Origin: Boesenbergia rotunda
Lineage: Eukaryota; Streptophyta; Magnoliopsida; Zingiberales; Zingiberaceae
Direction: 5' to 3'
Assembly: GCA_024364735.1 (NCBI GenBank)
Contig: JAGFNQ010010054.1
Coordinates: 32,344-96,343 of the forward strand
DNA length: 64,000 nucleotides
The notes below the pieces were generated by a model. That model made no database searches. It saw only the letters and a program-made list of their open reading frames with translations, and was not told where the DNA came from. Shown one piece after another: positions 43,991-55,889 of this stretch. The position numbers were made by a program, and so were the translations under genes. Every line of letters starts with the position of its first letter. Position 1 is the stretch's first letter.

Positions 43991-44776
43991 AACTTCATTT
44001 GCTCTCTTCCTTCAAAAAAAAAAAAACTTATCAATCATAATAGATTTTCCCAGTTGAAGTATATGAAGCCTTTAACAATAAAAAAACTCAAATTATTTCA
44101 AATAAGTGAATAATAATTAATGACAACAATATTAAACCAAACATAGTAAATAATAACAACATCATCCAAAAAAAAGCACCAAGCTTTTTATCATTTCACC
44201 GGATATTAATCAATAATTCCAATTTCAAATATTTAGCGATTTAGGCACTTTTGATTTCTAAAATCGCAAGATTTGTTTAAAATGCCTATAATTAATCATT
44301 TCTGTGGGAGAAATGCAAACAAAATCAAGGAATCTAATAAAAAGGAGAAAAACAAATAACGAATCTAATAAAATTGTGAACTTTTGACCCTTTTGCTCTT
44401 GAGAAAGAAACTATAAATCATAACAAGCAGAGATAAATCTATAGGTTGCTTCAGAGTCACAAGCCCATGACAGCTAAATAGTATGATCATTGATGGTTAA
44501 TTACCAATTACAATACAATATGTTTGCATGTGTGTGCATATATTATAGAGGGAAAAATATCTAAAGCAGACAAGGAGGCCCATATAATATTAAGATTTTT
44601 TTCTCACAAAATTTATGGAATATTGGAATCGTGTCTGTTTGGTCTTTGCCTCTTTCTTTGGGTATTTATCTCCTCTGTATTTTTCACTTCTTCTCACCTC
44701 ATTCATAAATGAAAGTTTAAATCTGTGCTAACCTTCGTAGTGTGGTTACTGGGGTAGAAACGAATATGGAAACATT
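43991..44776 (-). other. hAT 5' leader, no gene seen
   Basis: AT-rich noncoding DNA between the transposase N-terminus and the MITE. Nothing recognisable. Confidence 0.4.
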
Positions 44777-44977
44777 GAGAGTGTTTGGTTTATAAATTTT
44801 CTATTTTTATTTTATGAGAAAATTATATTTTTCTTTTTTTAGAAAATAAGTTTTAGATATTTTCTATTTTTTCATAAAATGTTATCTCCTTTTCTAGAAA
44901 ACAAATGTGGAAATTGCCAACCAAATAATGTTTTTTATTTCCTCAAAAAATAAAAAATTTACAAACCAAACGCTCCC
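44777..44977. mobile_element. MITE of about 200 bp with long terminal inverted repeats
   Basis: The left end GAGAGTGTTTGGTTTATAAA and the right end, which reads GGGAGCGTTTGGTTTGTAAA on the other strand, are inverted repeats. They extend about 40 bp with few mismatches. The interior is AT-rich and noncoding. The GTTTGGTTT-type terminus is common in plant MITEs. No clear TSD was found, so the superfamily is left open. Confidence 0.8.
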
Positions 44978-45285
44978 TATTTTTTTTTTCTTTTTCCCTT
45001 CTATATTTTAAGGGGTCAAAATCCTAAGGACTAAGGGGAAAGGAGTAAGTGAAATTGCACCTTTTTCTCAAATCGGGCTCAAGAATGTTCTTATCACACG
45101 AGACCTCCAACGTCCAGTGATCGCTCATTCGAAGACGCCGGAGCAAGTAGACTCTACTGTGGCACCACCGACTCGTTCGAACGTATTTTCTTTTCAATTC
45201 AAGATGATTAATTTATATTTACTAATAATATTATGACTAGGGTAAAGGTTTACATGTTGATGGGGGCCCGTGGCCCCTTGGCCCA

Positions 45286-45300
45286 CTTATAAATCCCCTG
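45286..45300 (-). other. hAT 5' terminus
   Basis: The minus strand starts CAGGGGATTTATAAG at 45300. The only candidate hAT terminus on this side. Confidence 0.6.
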
Positions 45301-45476
45301 GACACTAGACCGCTTGGGATGAACGATACACCCTTGGAATGGTAAAAATATATGTAGAACTTAGAAAGTTAAATGCACTAGATGCCTACAAAATGATAGA
45401 CATGAGTCTGAACTTTGAGGAACATCCTCTCAATACAAGGCACATGCCCCTCAAAATAAAATCAATTCTGAGCTTG

Positions 45477-47860
45477 CTATACAAGAAAGATCATACAAAT
45501 TGCCACTAAATAACAAGCCTTCATTAGCTGTCCTTTACCTTGGAATTTCCTTTGGAAAACTCTAAACAAACTTCCTATCGTGTAGATGACTGATCGAATA
45601 CTCAACCATTCCCGAATCTTGTCCCAAAATTGTCTTGTAATGAGGCAATGAAAGAAAATGTGGTCATTTGACTCCACACCTTGCTGGCATAGGTAGTACT
45701 GCTTGTGAGGTTCAAAAGACAATCTATCCATTGTCCTCAATTGTTTGTGAGCAAGCAACCAATAGGACAATCGATGCTTGGGCAGCATGTCGGCCTTTCA
45801 TACAATCGGTACCCAAGAGACAACCGCTGCTTGCAATTGGAAAAAATGGTAGGCATTGTCTATGTCATTATTCTCTACTACAAACCACTCCAAAAGCTTC
45901 GTGTTGGCCTCCCCATAGCCGCCTACTTGCTGCACAATTTAGTCATGAATGTGGACCAACTTCTTGATCAAAGGGGAGGCAGTTGTGATGCACCCAATTA
46001 ACCCAAAATGAATCCTTCTTAGTTTGAATGTTCGACAATGTCCGGCATAGCAAAGCTTTGTTCCATGCATGCAAGTCCCGAATGTCATAGCCTCCTTCAT
46101 CTTTGGATAAACAAATAGTCACCCACAAGATTGGCAGATGCTCGGTAGACCAAACAAAAGATCGAAAAATTCCATAGGAATGGGGAGAATAGATAACCAA
46201 TAACATTCAATGCCTTATATCACCGATCAAAGTAGATCCAAATGCCCTGTAAAAGATAAAGTGTGTTTTGGCCAAGAGACAATCTTTTTAGTCACTGCAT
46301 CAAGGAGGGGTACATATATAATTTACAATCCGAAGCTTTTCCACGGCTAAAGGAACTCCAAGGTACTTAAAGGGAATGGAATCTTCTTGAAAATCAGGAA
46401 TTTGTAGTAGTTCATTCTTTGTGCGTACATCTACATCCTCTATGTACAGATAAGACTTCAATGGGTTAACTTAAAGCTCCACTTTGCCCCAAACTTCGTC
46501 AAACAATCGGCGATCATAGAAATAGTGGATGCATCCACCCTTGTCAACATAAAAAATCATTGGCATATACTAAATGGGTGACTTGGGCCGCTTCACATAT
46601 AGGATAGAAGTGAAAAACCTCATGATCTAATGCTACCTTTAATTGCTACGAAAAAAATCTCAAGATAATGTCCAAATAACAAAGGAGAAAGTGGGTCAAT
46701 TTGTCGCAAGCCACACCGCCACTAAAGAAGTCATATAGGCCGCTATTAAGGCTAATAGAGTATGAAACCATGGTGACACATTCGTGACTCCAATCACGGA
46801 ATTGTTTTGGAAAATCATAACCAACAAGAGTTGCCATAAAAAAATCTTAATCCATGGTATCAAAAACCTTAGTCAAGTTCACCTTGATCATGCATAAAGG
46901 AGAGATCTGCCTACATGCATATTTCCGAAGTAACTCTTAAGCTAGATGAATGTTCTCACCTACGGAATGATCTTGGACAAAAACTGCTTGTGCTGGATCC
47001 AATAAACAAACTATGACTCCCGTTAGACTTCCTGCTAGTACTTTAGAGATCACTTTGTTGAAAATTGTGCAATAAGATATTGACCGATAATCACTAACAC
47101 TGGATGTATGATTAGATTTTGGAACCAAGGCTATCAATGTGTGATTCCATTGTTAAAATAGTCACCCATGGAGAAAAAATTCATGCACTGCATCTATAAC
47201 TTCAGTAACCACCATGTCCCAAGCAAAGGTGTTGAACTTGGCATTATACCATCCAGGCCTGGGGTTTTGTCCCTCCCAATGCTAAAGACCATAACCCATA
47301 TCTCTTTGGCAGTGACCGACTGAACTAGTGCTACCCCCTGCGTACTATCGATCTATGGCTTGTAGCACCTTACTGTATAGAGGTAAAATTTGCTCATTTC
47401 TTCCCAATAACTCCCAAAAATGTCCCACAAACTCCGCCATGACCTAAAGCTTGTGGTCTTTTCCCCAGAGTGTTTGGTGACAATAACAATGACATTCTGC
47501 TTATTATTATGTTTTATTAAATCGTGGAAGAACTTGGTGCATCTATTACTATTCTTGAGATAATTGTTCTTTGTCCTTTGTTGATAGAAACTCTTCTCCG
47601 TCTCTCCAAGCATGGTGGAGCGTCACCTTAGTACCCCATAATTTGCAAAGGCTTCCCCTCCCGACAATACGGTGTGTTGTTCCTCCTCCAATGCTTGTTT
47701 GACCCTTAAAGTTGGTTTCGAAATGTGATGGAAGTGCAACTTATCAAGATGACATAGTCGACCCTTGAGTTTTATGAGCTTGGCCTTAAGCATAAATTGA
47801 GCAATGCCATTTATCAGCTCCCCCCATGAATCGACAACCAAGTCCCAAAACTCGCCATGA
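45477..47860 (-). pseudogene. Plant LINE (non-LTR) ORF2 relic: RT and zinc-binding C-terminus
   Basis: Minus-strand pieces in order: 47841-47623 and 47613-47353 (pre-RT: MLGETEKSFYQQRTKNNYLK, RCTKFFHDLIKHN), 47137-46937 (RT start: IALVPKSNHTSSVSDYRSIS, DPAQAVFVQDHSVGENIHLA), 46837-46646 (ECVTMVSYSISLNSG), and a region near 46580-46560 where the catalytic YADD reads YAND. Then come 46206-45943 (EGGYDIRDLHAWNKALLCRT) and 45788-45477, the zf-RVT domain (CQQGVESNDHIFFHC). The endonuclease domain is missing (5'-truncated) and stops are many. No poly(A) end was recognised near 45310. Confidence 0.87.
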
Positions 47861-48310
47861 TGTTGGGTGTCTCTATGTGCGTTTTAAAATTTCATTCCTA
47901 AACAAACAACAAAAACATACTAGTTTCCTAAATTATTACAATACACACACCATATACATACAAGATACAATATATGTAGACATTATCATAGAACATAAAT
48001 TTCATATAAGGAAATTATATTTTCTAGTTGACGTTGAGCGGGAATGGCATCAACTAAAAACCTTAACGAAGTTTGTCTCTGTCGATATCCATGTTGAGAT
48101 ATCTTTAAGACGGCTTCGCTAAGCTATAAGTTTTTCATCTCCGATTGGTACTAGCCAAGCATGGAAACAAAGCGATCCGAGAGAGATCTCCAACTCAACT
48201 TTGTGCCCAATGGTGAGGACAACTTGGCAACACAAAGTGAGGTATAGCAGCTCCTTAAGTCGATGATCCTTTCCATGTGTTTTCAATTTGGGACTTTGTT
48301 TGCAACCATT
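47861..48310. other. Noncoding DNA, no gene seen
   Basis: Short AT-rich and mixed DNA between the LINE relic and LTR debris. Nothing recognised. Confidence 0.4.
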
Positions 48311-48998
48311 GCAACCCAACAGTAAAGACCTAGTTAGGAATTAGGTAATGGAAAGTCCTAGCAAGATTAGGCGGTTGAAGACCTAGTTGGGAACTAGGCA
48401 GTGAAAGTCCTAGCGGGGCTAGGCAGTGAATACCTAGTTGGGAATTAGATAATGAAAGTCCTAGCAGGGCTAAGAAGTGGAAGACCTAGTTAGAAACTAG
48501 ATAATGAGAGTCCTAGCGGGGCTAGGCGGTTAAAAGTCTAAATGGGTCAACGGTTGACCAAATACTTGGTGATCGAAACTCCAACAGAAAGTTGGCAGGA
48601 GATGGAAAATTTAAGTGGGTCAAAGGTTAACCAAACACTTGGTGATCGAAAGTCCAACGGGAAGTTAACACGAGATAGAAAGTCCAAGTGTGTCAAAGTT
48701 TGACAAAAAACTTGGTGAAGTAGCCTTGGTAGGTCAAGGTTGATATGATGCTAAGCAATAGAAAGTCCCAATAAGTCACGGATGACTTGGGAGTTAGGCA
48801 AAGGAACCCTAAACTAGAGTTCAAAGTTTAGAATTGGGCAATTGATTAGCTCAAATTCAATGGATTAGGTTGATTGCCAAATTGATTGAGACCCCTCTCT
48901 CAAGCACGGTAAGTGCAAGAATCGATTGACTAATCGATTGAGCTGAGCCCAATCGATTGGGTTGATCGATTAGAGATCTTTCTCTTGATCAAATGAAG
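48311..48998 (+). repeat. Family-G LTR fragment, opposite orientation to 41409-43236
   Basis: Repeats of CCTAGTTGGGAACTAGG and TAGCGGGGCTAGGCAGTG (48325-48545), then AATCGATT words (48880-48975). This is the reverse complement layout of the solo LTR at 41409-43236. Truncated on both sides. Confidence 0.75.
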
Positions 48999-49258
48999 TG
49001 TTAGGACCGGTAGGTGAGCTAGAGGGGGGAATGATTAGCTCTGATTTGCTTGTCGATGATTTGTCGCTGCGGAAGACTTCAATTTATTTTGTTGGACCAT
49101 TTTCATTCACACACCCGACTCGTATGATTATAGTTTTTGAAACAAAAATTAAAGTCTCTTGGCTTTTTCTTATAAGCAGATTTAGAAAAATATTGATTCT
49201 TCTAATTTTAGTAAACCACTGCTTTGTCTAGTGTCTACAATATAACTACTACTTCTAC
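48999..49258 (-). repeat. Family-D-like LTR fragment
   Basis: Starts TGTTAGGACCGGTAGG and has the AGCTAGAGGGGGGAATG phrase seen at the start of the E4 LTR (24237). It breaks off within 260 bp against gypsy sequence. Confidence 0.6.
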
Positions 49259-49775
49259 ATCCAGCGGTTCAACAGGGTAGCACAAGACGTGCCCAGTGCC
49301 ACATCGGAAATCCTCGTCAGTGCCTGTACATCGAAAATCTCTCTCCTTAGAAAGAGATCCCAAGAAGGGAAAGGCCCCTATGCGTGGCCCGCCCTCGGGA
49401 CATGTTGGAGTAATCTCCGGGGGGCCCATTAAAGGAGACTCCCATCGGGCAAGGAAGTCTCATACCCGTCGACTGGAAAACTACTCCATTGGGACGAGCC
49501 GGAGCCAGGAGTAAGGCCCTACAATTTCTTTCGGTCCAGCAGACCTAGAAGAGGTGGAAGCTCCCCATGAAGATGTCATAGTAATCATAGCCTGCATCGC
49601 CAACTACTAGGTTAAACGTATCTTTGTGGACACAGGAAGTTTTGTGAACATCCTGTACAAGGCGGCTCTGGACCAGATGTAGATCGACGAGGATGAGCTA
49701 CTCCCGGTCTTGACCCCACTGTTTAGCTTTACGGGGTATCGAGTACAGCGGATAGGGCAAATCATCCTATCACTC
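49259..49775 (+). pseudogene. Ty3/gypsy Gag C-terminus and protease, first part
   Basis: The frame at 49296-49514 reads GVISGGPIKGDSHRARKSHT, the Gag-protease junction motif of plant Tat-lineage gypsy elements. Another phase then gives ISFGPADLEEVEAPHEDVIV, the protease active site RIFVDTGSFVNILY (D-T-G intact), and LLPVLTPLFSFTGYRVQRIG. Stops at 49608-49610 and in the DQM-stop-ID region mark it as dead. The frame is interrupted at 49775 by E9 and resumes at 57347. Confidence 0.82.
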
Positions 49776-51255
49776 TGTTGGATCGAGAGAATACGATAGA
49801 GGGGGGTGAATATCGTAAATCGTTCGGATTTAGAGATAGAGAAATTGAACAGCGAAAATTAAAACACAACACACGAACACAGGGAGTTTTACTTGGTTCG
49901 GAGCCTAGGTCGACTCCTACTCCAAGGCCCACGGTCGTTGACCGTTTACTTTGGGCAATTCTATATGAGGCGCAAAAACAGTTTACAAAGATTGATTACA
50001 ATAGTAGTATAGTAAACTGAAAGAAAACAGTTCTTCGTTACCAACGTCCGGTGTAGAAAATTTATCTCGGAGCAGAGGGACGTCGTCGGCGCTTTCGTGT
50101 CGAGTTGGAAGGTTTCTGGGGCGAAGCGCAAGAGCAGAAGAACGTAACAGCGTTGGAAGAAGTTGTGTTGAAGCTTGGGGGGTCGAGGGCCTTTTATAGG
50201 GTTCTGAGGGCGCCTTGGAGCACGGGGGCGCCCTCCACGTAGCCTGTGATCCCCTCTTCTCGCGGTCAGCGAGTTATCCCTTCAAAGTCGGGATAATTCT
50301 TTGACGGGGCGCCCGAGAAGCCGAGGGCGCCCTGGCTGACCTATTCAGCAAAAGTCTCGGCTGGATAAAGGTGATCGGGTTGGCTGGCGCAGGCGCGGGG
50401 CGCCTTGGGCCTCCGGGCGCCCTGGGCCTCCGGGGCGCCCTGGGCACTGATTAGCCGAAGCCCTTGTTGCTTCGCTTGTTTTATGTTGGTCTTGGGGGCG
50501 CCCTGGACACTGAGGGCGCCCTGCTCAGCTACTTGCCTCTCTCCTTTGGGCATTCTGAGCTGCAGACACACATTCCTTCGATCCTGCATCCAGGGTTAGT
50601 CCAAAACACTATGAAGCAATAGAGTATTATGTTTATACAGCCTTAGCTGTCTTGGTTCTGACTTTGGGTCTCCAAAATGAAACCCTAGGTCAAACCGGCG
50701 CCTACTGTTCCTTCGACGGGGAACGCGTCCTCACCTACTCCTCTCGGGAGAATGTACCTGATGCCAACCGCTCCTCTGGTTGGACTTTTGCCCAGCGATC
50801 CTTTGCCAGGTCTTGGATACCAAGTTGTCCTTCGCCTGTCCTTCGCCTGGTGCCTAGCAGTCCTTCGCTAGGTCTTGGTAACTAGCAGCCCTTCGCCAGT
50901 TGCCTAGCAGTCCTTCGCTAGGGCTTGGTGACTAGCAGCCCTTCGCTAGTTGCCTAGCAGTCCTTCGCTAGGTGCCTAGCAGTCCTTCGCTAGGGCTTTG
51001 TATCCTGGCATTCCTTCGCCAGGTGCCTAGCAGTCCTTCGCTAGGGCTTTGGATCCTGGCAGTCCTTTGCCAGGTGCCTAACATTCCTTCGCTAGGGCTT
51101 TGTTTCCTGGCAGTCCTTCGCCAGGTGCCTAGCAGCTCTTCGCTAGGACATTTCCTGCACACTCAAGTAACATTGTTAGATAACAAATAATACTTAACTT
51201 TGAACCCTTTGCCAATATCAAAATAAGGTTCGATATGGTGCTTCCTGCACCAACA
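49776..51255 (-). repeat. 3' LTR of E9 (family A)
   Basis: 1480 bp. TATA CCTATAAAAGG at 50200-50190; GGCGCC palindromes 50200-50530; hairpin array 50705-51155 with about 14 stems. Confidence 0.93.
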
Positions 51256-51270
51256 ATCTCCCCCTTTTTG
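51256..51270 (-). other. Polypurine tract of E9
   Basis: The minus strand reads CAAAAAGGGGGAGAT directly before the 3' LTR, identical to E6. Confidence 0.9.
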
Positions 51271-53929
51271 ATTTATGGCAACACAATTCAAAGTTAAGTA
51301 AAAATTATAACAGCTTAAGCAAGAAGGTTAAGACCAATAAAACACATCAATTAAGAACAGACTAGATTTGAAAAAAAAAATGTTTATTTCTCATACTCCC
51401 CCTAAAACCCTGAATATTTGTCAAATACTTAACTTTGACCTTTCCTCCCCCTTTGACATATATCAAAAACAATACATGGGTGAATAAGGTTTTGGATAGA
51501 GAGTTTTGAGTTTTTGTAAAACTTCTAAGTTTTGACAAAACTTAGAAAATTTTCCATTTTGAAAAGCTTTGCAAGCCTAAATTTTGAAAAAAACTTTTTA
51601 TTTACAAGGCTTTGCAAAAAGAAAAAAACTTAGAAGAATTTTCTTGGACACAATTTAGGCATTTAAAAACATCTTTATGGAATTTCTAGACAAGTTTTTC
51701 ATCAAAAGAAACTTTACTTAGAAACATTTGACAAAAAGAATTAAAAGGGTTTTGCTCAGACAAATTTTGTTTACTAAGGAAAATTTTACTTTTGAAAAAA
51801 CATGTATTTAGAAACATTTAGATACACTTAGAAAGGAAATATTTAGATATACTTAGAAAGTATTGAAGCACTACAAATACTTGACAGTAGATTGAAATTT
51901 TACCAACACTTAGCATTTAAAATCATTTTGAAATATTTAGAAATTTTTGCTTTTTGAAACAGAGATGAAAGTTTATCCAAAAAAAAAACACTCCTTTCTC
52001 TCTTTCTTGTTCTCCCCCTTAAATATATTTTGAAATAAGTGTTAAGGAAAAAGTTTGTGTATCAGAGCCTATGAGTTTTGAAAACATAGAAATACTTAGT
52101 ATTATTCTTGAAAGCATAGCAAAAGCTTAAATTGCACCAACAAAAAAAATGTATTTGTAGGCAAGTTTTTGTGAAAATTCACGTGCTTACAACACTATTG
52201 CCTTGAGAAGTATTAGTACTTTAGAAAACATTATATCGAAGTAAAAAAATATGCATTTTCGAAAATATAAGTATTATTTGAAAAATATGCATTTTTGAAA
52301 AAATATGCAAGTACTTTTAAAAAAGGTTGAGCCTTTTTGGAAAGTCTAAGTACTATTTTTGAAAACTATTAGACTTTGAAAAATATAAGTAGTTTTTGAA
52401 GAGTATTATGCATTTTGAAAATATTTTACTTGACTAGGTTTCTTTTCCAGTCGGACACAATCCTAGGAAACCTTGTTGACTACAAGGACATTTTCCTAAG
52501 TGTCCTGGAAATTTCTCCAAACACAAGAAAATTTCAAAAAGGATTTACTAAGCCACAAAAACATTTTGAGAAATAGAATATTGGTTTTTTTAAAGGCAAA
52601 TTAGTTGTATTTTCAAAAGAACTTAGAAAACTTGTGTATTAACACAACATATCTTGAAATGTTCAATAGTTCTTTTAATTTACCTCCCCCTAAACTTGAC
52701 ATAGTCCTTGGAAGCTTGTTGACCACAAGTATTCTTCCTCTGAGTCCTTAGGGGTCAGTTCAGATCAAAAGGATTATTTGATAATTTCAAAAATAATTGC
52801 CAAAGAAAATACTTGTTAGAAATAATTTCTTTTGGTTTAGACTCCCCCTAAATTTGACACATCCTCGGAGTCCTTGTAGATCATGAAGTGGACCTTCCTT
52901 TGTGTCTTTAGGATTTATTAAAATCAAAAGAATAATTTTGAACAATCTTCTGAGTATGATAACTTTCAAGATAAATTTTTGAAAACATAACTTGAAATGA
53001 TAGCACAGTTTTCGAAAATCATGATGTTAATTTTTCAAAGAGATAGTAATATACGAGGGGTTTTGAGTCAACTTTTGAAAACCTTATTTTGAGATGATAA
53101 TAAGTTTTAGAGCATAAGGTTTTTGAAAAAATCTGAATTTTTCGAAAAAGATTAAGAAGAACTCCCCCTGTATCTGACACAATCTGTGTTTTATCTAAGT
53201 TCCTTAAGGGACTTTAGTGTTGACCAGGTTTGACTATGTGGACTAGGGTTGACTATTTTGACCAAGTTAATGACTAAATCAGAACAAGCCCTAGACTCTA
53301 TTTATTGTGATGAACAAAATTGTTAGGAATGAAAAGTAGGGTATAGTACAATAAATTAAAAATTAGAGGTAAGTTTGAATAACTTTTGCAAACCCCCTTT
53401 TTTTTCAAAAGGATAGTGAATCATGCTTTTAGGTCCTAGATGTCTCACCCAATTCTACGTGGTCAAACATGTTAACCTTATGGGTTGTGTGAGACAAATA
53501 TTTAATTTTAACAACAAAATGGTTAATTTTGAAACATTAAACCTTAGTTTAAAAAAAATGATTTTTGAGGATTTTGAAATTAATTAGAATTTTAACTTTG
53601 AATTTTAAAAGTTAGTTAAATTAAATTTGAATGTTAAAAGTCAGATGAATTAAATTTGAATTTGATTGAATTAAATTTAATTTATTAAGATTTAATTGAA
53701 TTTAATTGATTTAATTAAGATTTAATTGATTTGTTTGAATTTAATTGAATTAATTAAGATTTGATTTTGATTTAATTAAGATTTGATTTTGATTTAATTA
53801 AGTTTTGATTTTGATTTAATTGAATTAATTTTAGTTTGATTAATCTGAATTAGTTGGTTGGGTTGGACTCAACTTTTAGGTCCTAAGCATCTCACCCATT
53901 TCTAAGTGACAAAACAGGATATCCTTAAC
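51271..53929 (-). other. E9 AT-rich noncoding internal region with repeated polypurine tracts
   Basis: No frame of note. AGGGGGAG-type tracts recur at about 51396, 51447, 52013, 52684, 52844 and 53162. A motif of about 60 bp (GACACAATCCT-like, then CCTTGT-TGAC-ACAAGG, then TTCCT..GTGTCCT) occurs about four times (near 52450, 52690, 52850 and 53165). The remainder is poly-A/T-rich filler with phrases such as ACTTAGAAAA. 53640-53850 is a simple ATTTAATTGA-type repeat. Confidence 0.75.
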
Positions 53930-54501
53930 TGTTTTGTGAGATGCATATTTTAATAGAAGGATTTATTTTGAAAAGGTCATGATTAATTTTGAAAAGTTAA
54001 ATTAATTTTTAAACCCAATTTAAATTTGTTTTAAAAAGAGATATTTGAATCTAAAATTAACTGAAAATTTGTGTTAGATTCGAATTTAACAAAGAGTAAA
54101 TTGAATTTGAATTTCAAAAATTGACTTCCAGGTCTTGGCGAGGCACAATGCCTTCTTTGGCCGTAGCCTTATTGGATCATCAACCCTTTCCTTGACAAAT
54201 CCTTTTAATGAAATTTCATTTTCAAAATTAATCTTTGAAAAATTCTGGTCTAACTAGTTTGAGTTTTGGATCGGTAGCTTCGGTTAGTTTCACCAGTCTA
54301 AAGAGACCAAGTAAAGAATACTTGACCTTATTAGAATTGGTTTCCCTAACGTACTATCATCTCACCGCCACCCAATACTATGTTGTCAAATTTCAGTTAA
54401 GTTGGTTCAGTCCTTAAACTAACCAGTCCTAATTCTAAGCAACATAAAATAAAATAAAATAAAATGCAACACACAATTAAAGCAAACGAGAGAAAAATGA
54501 T
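53930..54501 (-). other. E9 spacer downstream of gag, conserved with E1
   Basis: Matches 8930-9450 of E1 over long blocks (GGTCTTGGCGAGGCAC, TCTCACCGCCACC, GACCAAGTA..GAATACTTGACC), although the two elements differ in coding content and the segment has no frame. Confidence 0.75.
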
Positions 54502-55338
54502 CTACGTTACATCATAATCAAAATAAAACTCTGTTTTCTTGAAATCAGCATGGTTATGAATTAAGTTTTCTAATATATTAACCTTAACTAATTTATTTAA
54601 ATCAATCATGTTATTTGAGATAAGTATTAGATTTTCAAATATTGAAGACTTACCTTTCCCGATCGTTTGTCCAGTACTCTTGTAATGATCACGAGCTAAT
54701 CGGACCAGTTTGGGTCGATCATCTTTACTGTCTTCTGCTTCCGAGTCTGAGTCAGACTCAGGTACAGGTTGAAGCTTCTTCTTTGGAGTTTTTCCTGCAT
54801 TTGAACTTATACCTTCCTCGACCATTATAGTATCAGTCTGATTATTTAATTGTAATTTTGGAAAAAATTCAAAATTGGTTACCATTTTTGTCACAATAAA
54901 CTCGTCGTTTGACTCTGGTTCGATTTCGACGTTGGGTTCAGACTCTGACTCGGCTGTTTGTGCTTGGACCGAAAGGGCAAGATAACTTACCTGATCTTCT
55001 TCTTCATCTGAGATCTCTTGATGAAGGTCAATCAGTTTTTCCCAGATTTCTCTAGCACATCTAAAGGATCCGACCCGCTTCAATTCTTTATTGATTAGGC
55101 CACATTGTAGGATTGCAGTAGCCCTTGCATCTGTCTCAATCTTCCTCAGTGTTGGTTCATCCAGTTTGTCCCAAGTGATCGCTGTTCCTTCTTCTGTGGG
55201 GAATGTGAACCCCGTTTGGATTATCAACCATAAATCCGGATTAGCCTTCGGGTGGGATTCCATTAGATTTCTCCAGGAGTTGAAATTTTCGCCAGAGAAG
55301 AGCGGTGGGCGGGCACTGTTCCAATCTTGGTTGGCCAT
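54502..55338 (-). CDS. Rearranged Sirevirus Gag, 278 aa, uninterrupted
   Basis: The start (MANQDWNSARPPLFSGENFN) and first ~115 residues follow E1 Gag up to IWEKLIDLHQE. The protein then jumps to an acidic segment (SDEEEDQVSYLALS ... ESESEP) that corresponds to the C-terminal tail of E1 Gag. After that it returns to the middle (FPKLQLNNQTDT ... PESDSDSEAEDSKDDRPKLV), which normally comes before that tail. The capsid C-terminal half and the zinc knuckle are missing. The last ~45 residues are novel and Asn/Ile-rich. There is no stop or frameshift. The order (N, tail, middle) is a true shuffle and not a simple deletion. Whether it is translated is unknown. Confidence 0.82.
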   Translation of the reverse strand: MANQDWNSARPPLFSGENFNSWRNLMESHPKANPDLWLIIQTGFTFPTEEGTAITWDKLDEPTLRKIETDARATAILQCGLINKELKRVGSFRCAREIWEKLIDLHQEISDEEEDQVSYLALSVQAQTAESESEPNVEIEPESNDEFIVTKMVTNFEFFPKLQLNNQTDTIMVEEGISSNAGKTPKKKLQPVPESDSDSEAEDSKDDRPKLVRLARDHYKSTGQTIGKGKSSIFENLILISNNMIDLNKLVKVNILENLIHNHADFKKTEFYFDYDVT

Positions 55339-55889
55339 TTAGTTTATACCTCGTATTCAAAAGAAACACACAAAAAAATGTACCAAGACTTGGTCTTGGA
55401 TTAGTAGTGCGGGAGAAGAAAAAAAATGGCCCAAAATAAATGTTGCACGAATTTCGAGGCGAAATAATAATAAAATAATAAAAACAATTTATGATAAATT
55501 TTTGAAAATGTTGATTTTGTAAATTCTGATTAATGATGAAAAAGTAAGAATTTAGTGTTTGACAAAAAATTTGCTTGAATTAAGGTAGCACGAATTTCGA
55601 GAAAAATATTAAAATAATAATAAAAAAATTTATGACAAATTTTTAAAAATTGATCATTTTATCAATTCTAACTTATGGTGAAAAAATGAGAATTCAAAAT
55701 TGAAAAGGGCGTAAGGATTTTTTAAATACACCCACAAATATTATTTATTTGAAAATAAAAAGCGAAAAATATCGAGTGGTGTTGATTAACAAAAAAGAAA
55801 AGAAATAAAAGAATTTTTTTTTTGTAAATCCGAAAAACTCCCAAATTGGTGGTTGCACCAAATTTGAGCTTTCCTGCTCTGATACTACT
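55339..55889 (-). other. E9 untranslated leader
   Basis: AT-rich leader between gag and the 5' LTR, with a roughly duplicated segment (GTAGCACGAATTTCGAG-like phrases near 55443 and 55586). No frame. Confidence 0.6.
55876..55887 (-). other. Primer binding site of E9, one change
   Basis: The minus strand reads TAGTATCAGAGC, a G-to-A change at position 2 of the usual TGGTATCAGAGC, two bases inside the 5' LTR. Confidence 0.85.

Larger units (their letters stand above)
41041..45300 (-). mobile_element. Second hAT relic, with nested solo LTR and MITE
   Basis: Minus-strand hAT transposase pieces lie at 43990-43242 (N-terminal) and 41403-41041 (central), interrupted by a solo LTR at 41409-43236. 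The 5' terminus is near 45300: the minus strand begins CAGGGGATTTATAAG and continues GGGCCAAGGGGCC, typical of plant hAT ends. The candidate 8-bp duplication on the right is GACACTAG (45301-45308), but the left end has been lost against LTR debris at about 41040. A MITE sits in the 5' leader at 44777-44977. Confidence 0.8.

Noticed and set aside
45668..46001. Plus-strand frames of about 99 codons
   Set aside because: Antisense shadows of the LINE zinc-binding domain on the minus strand.
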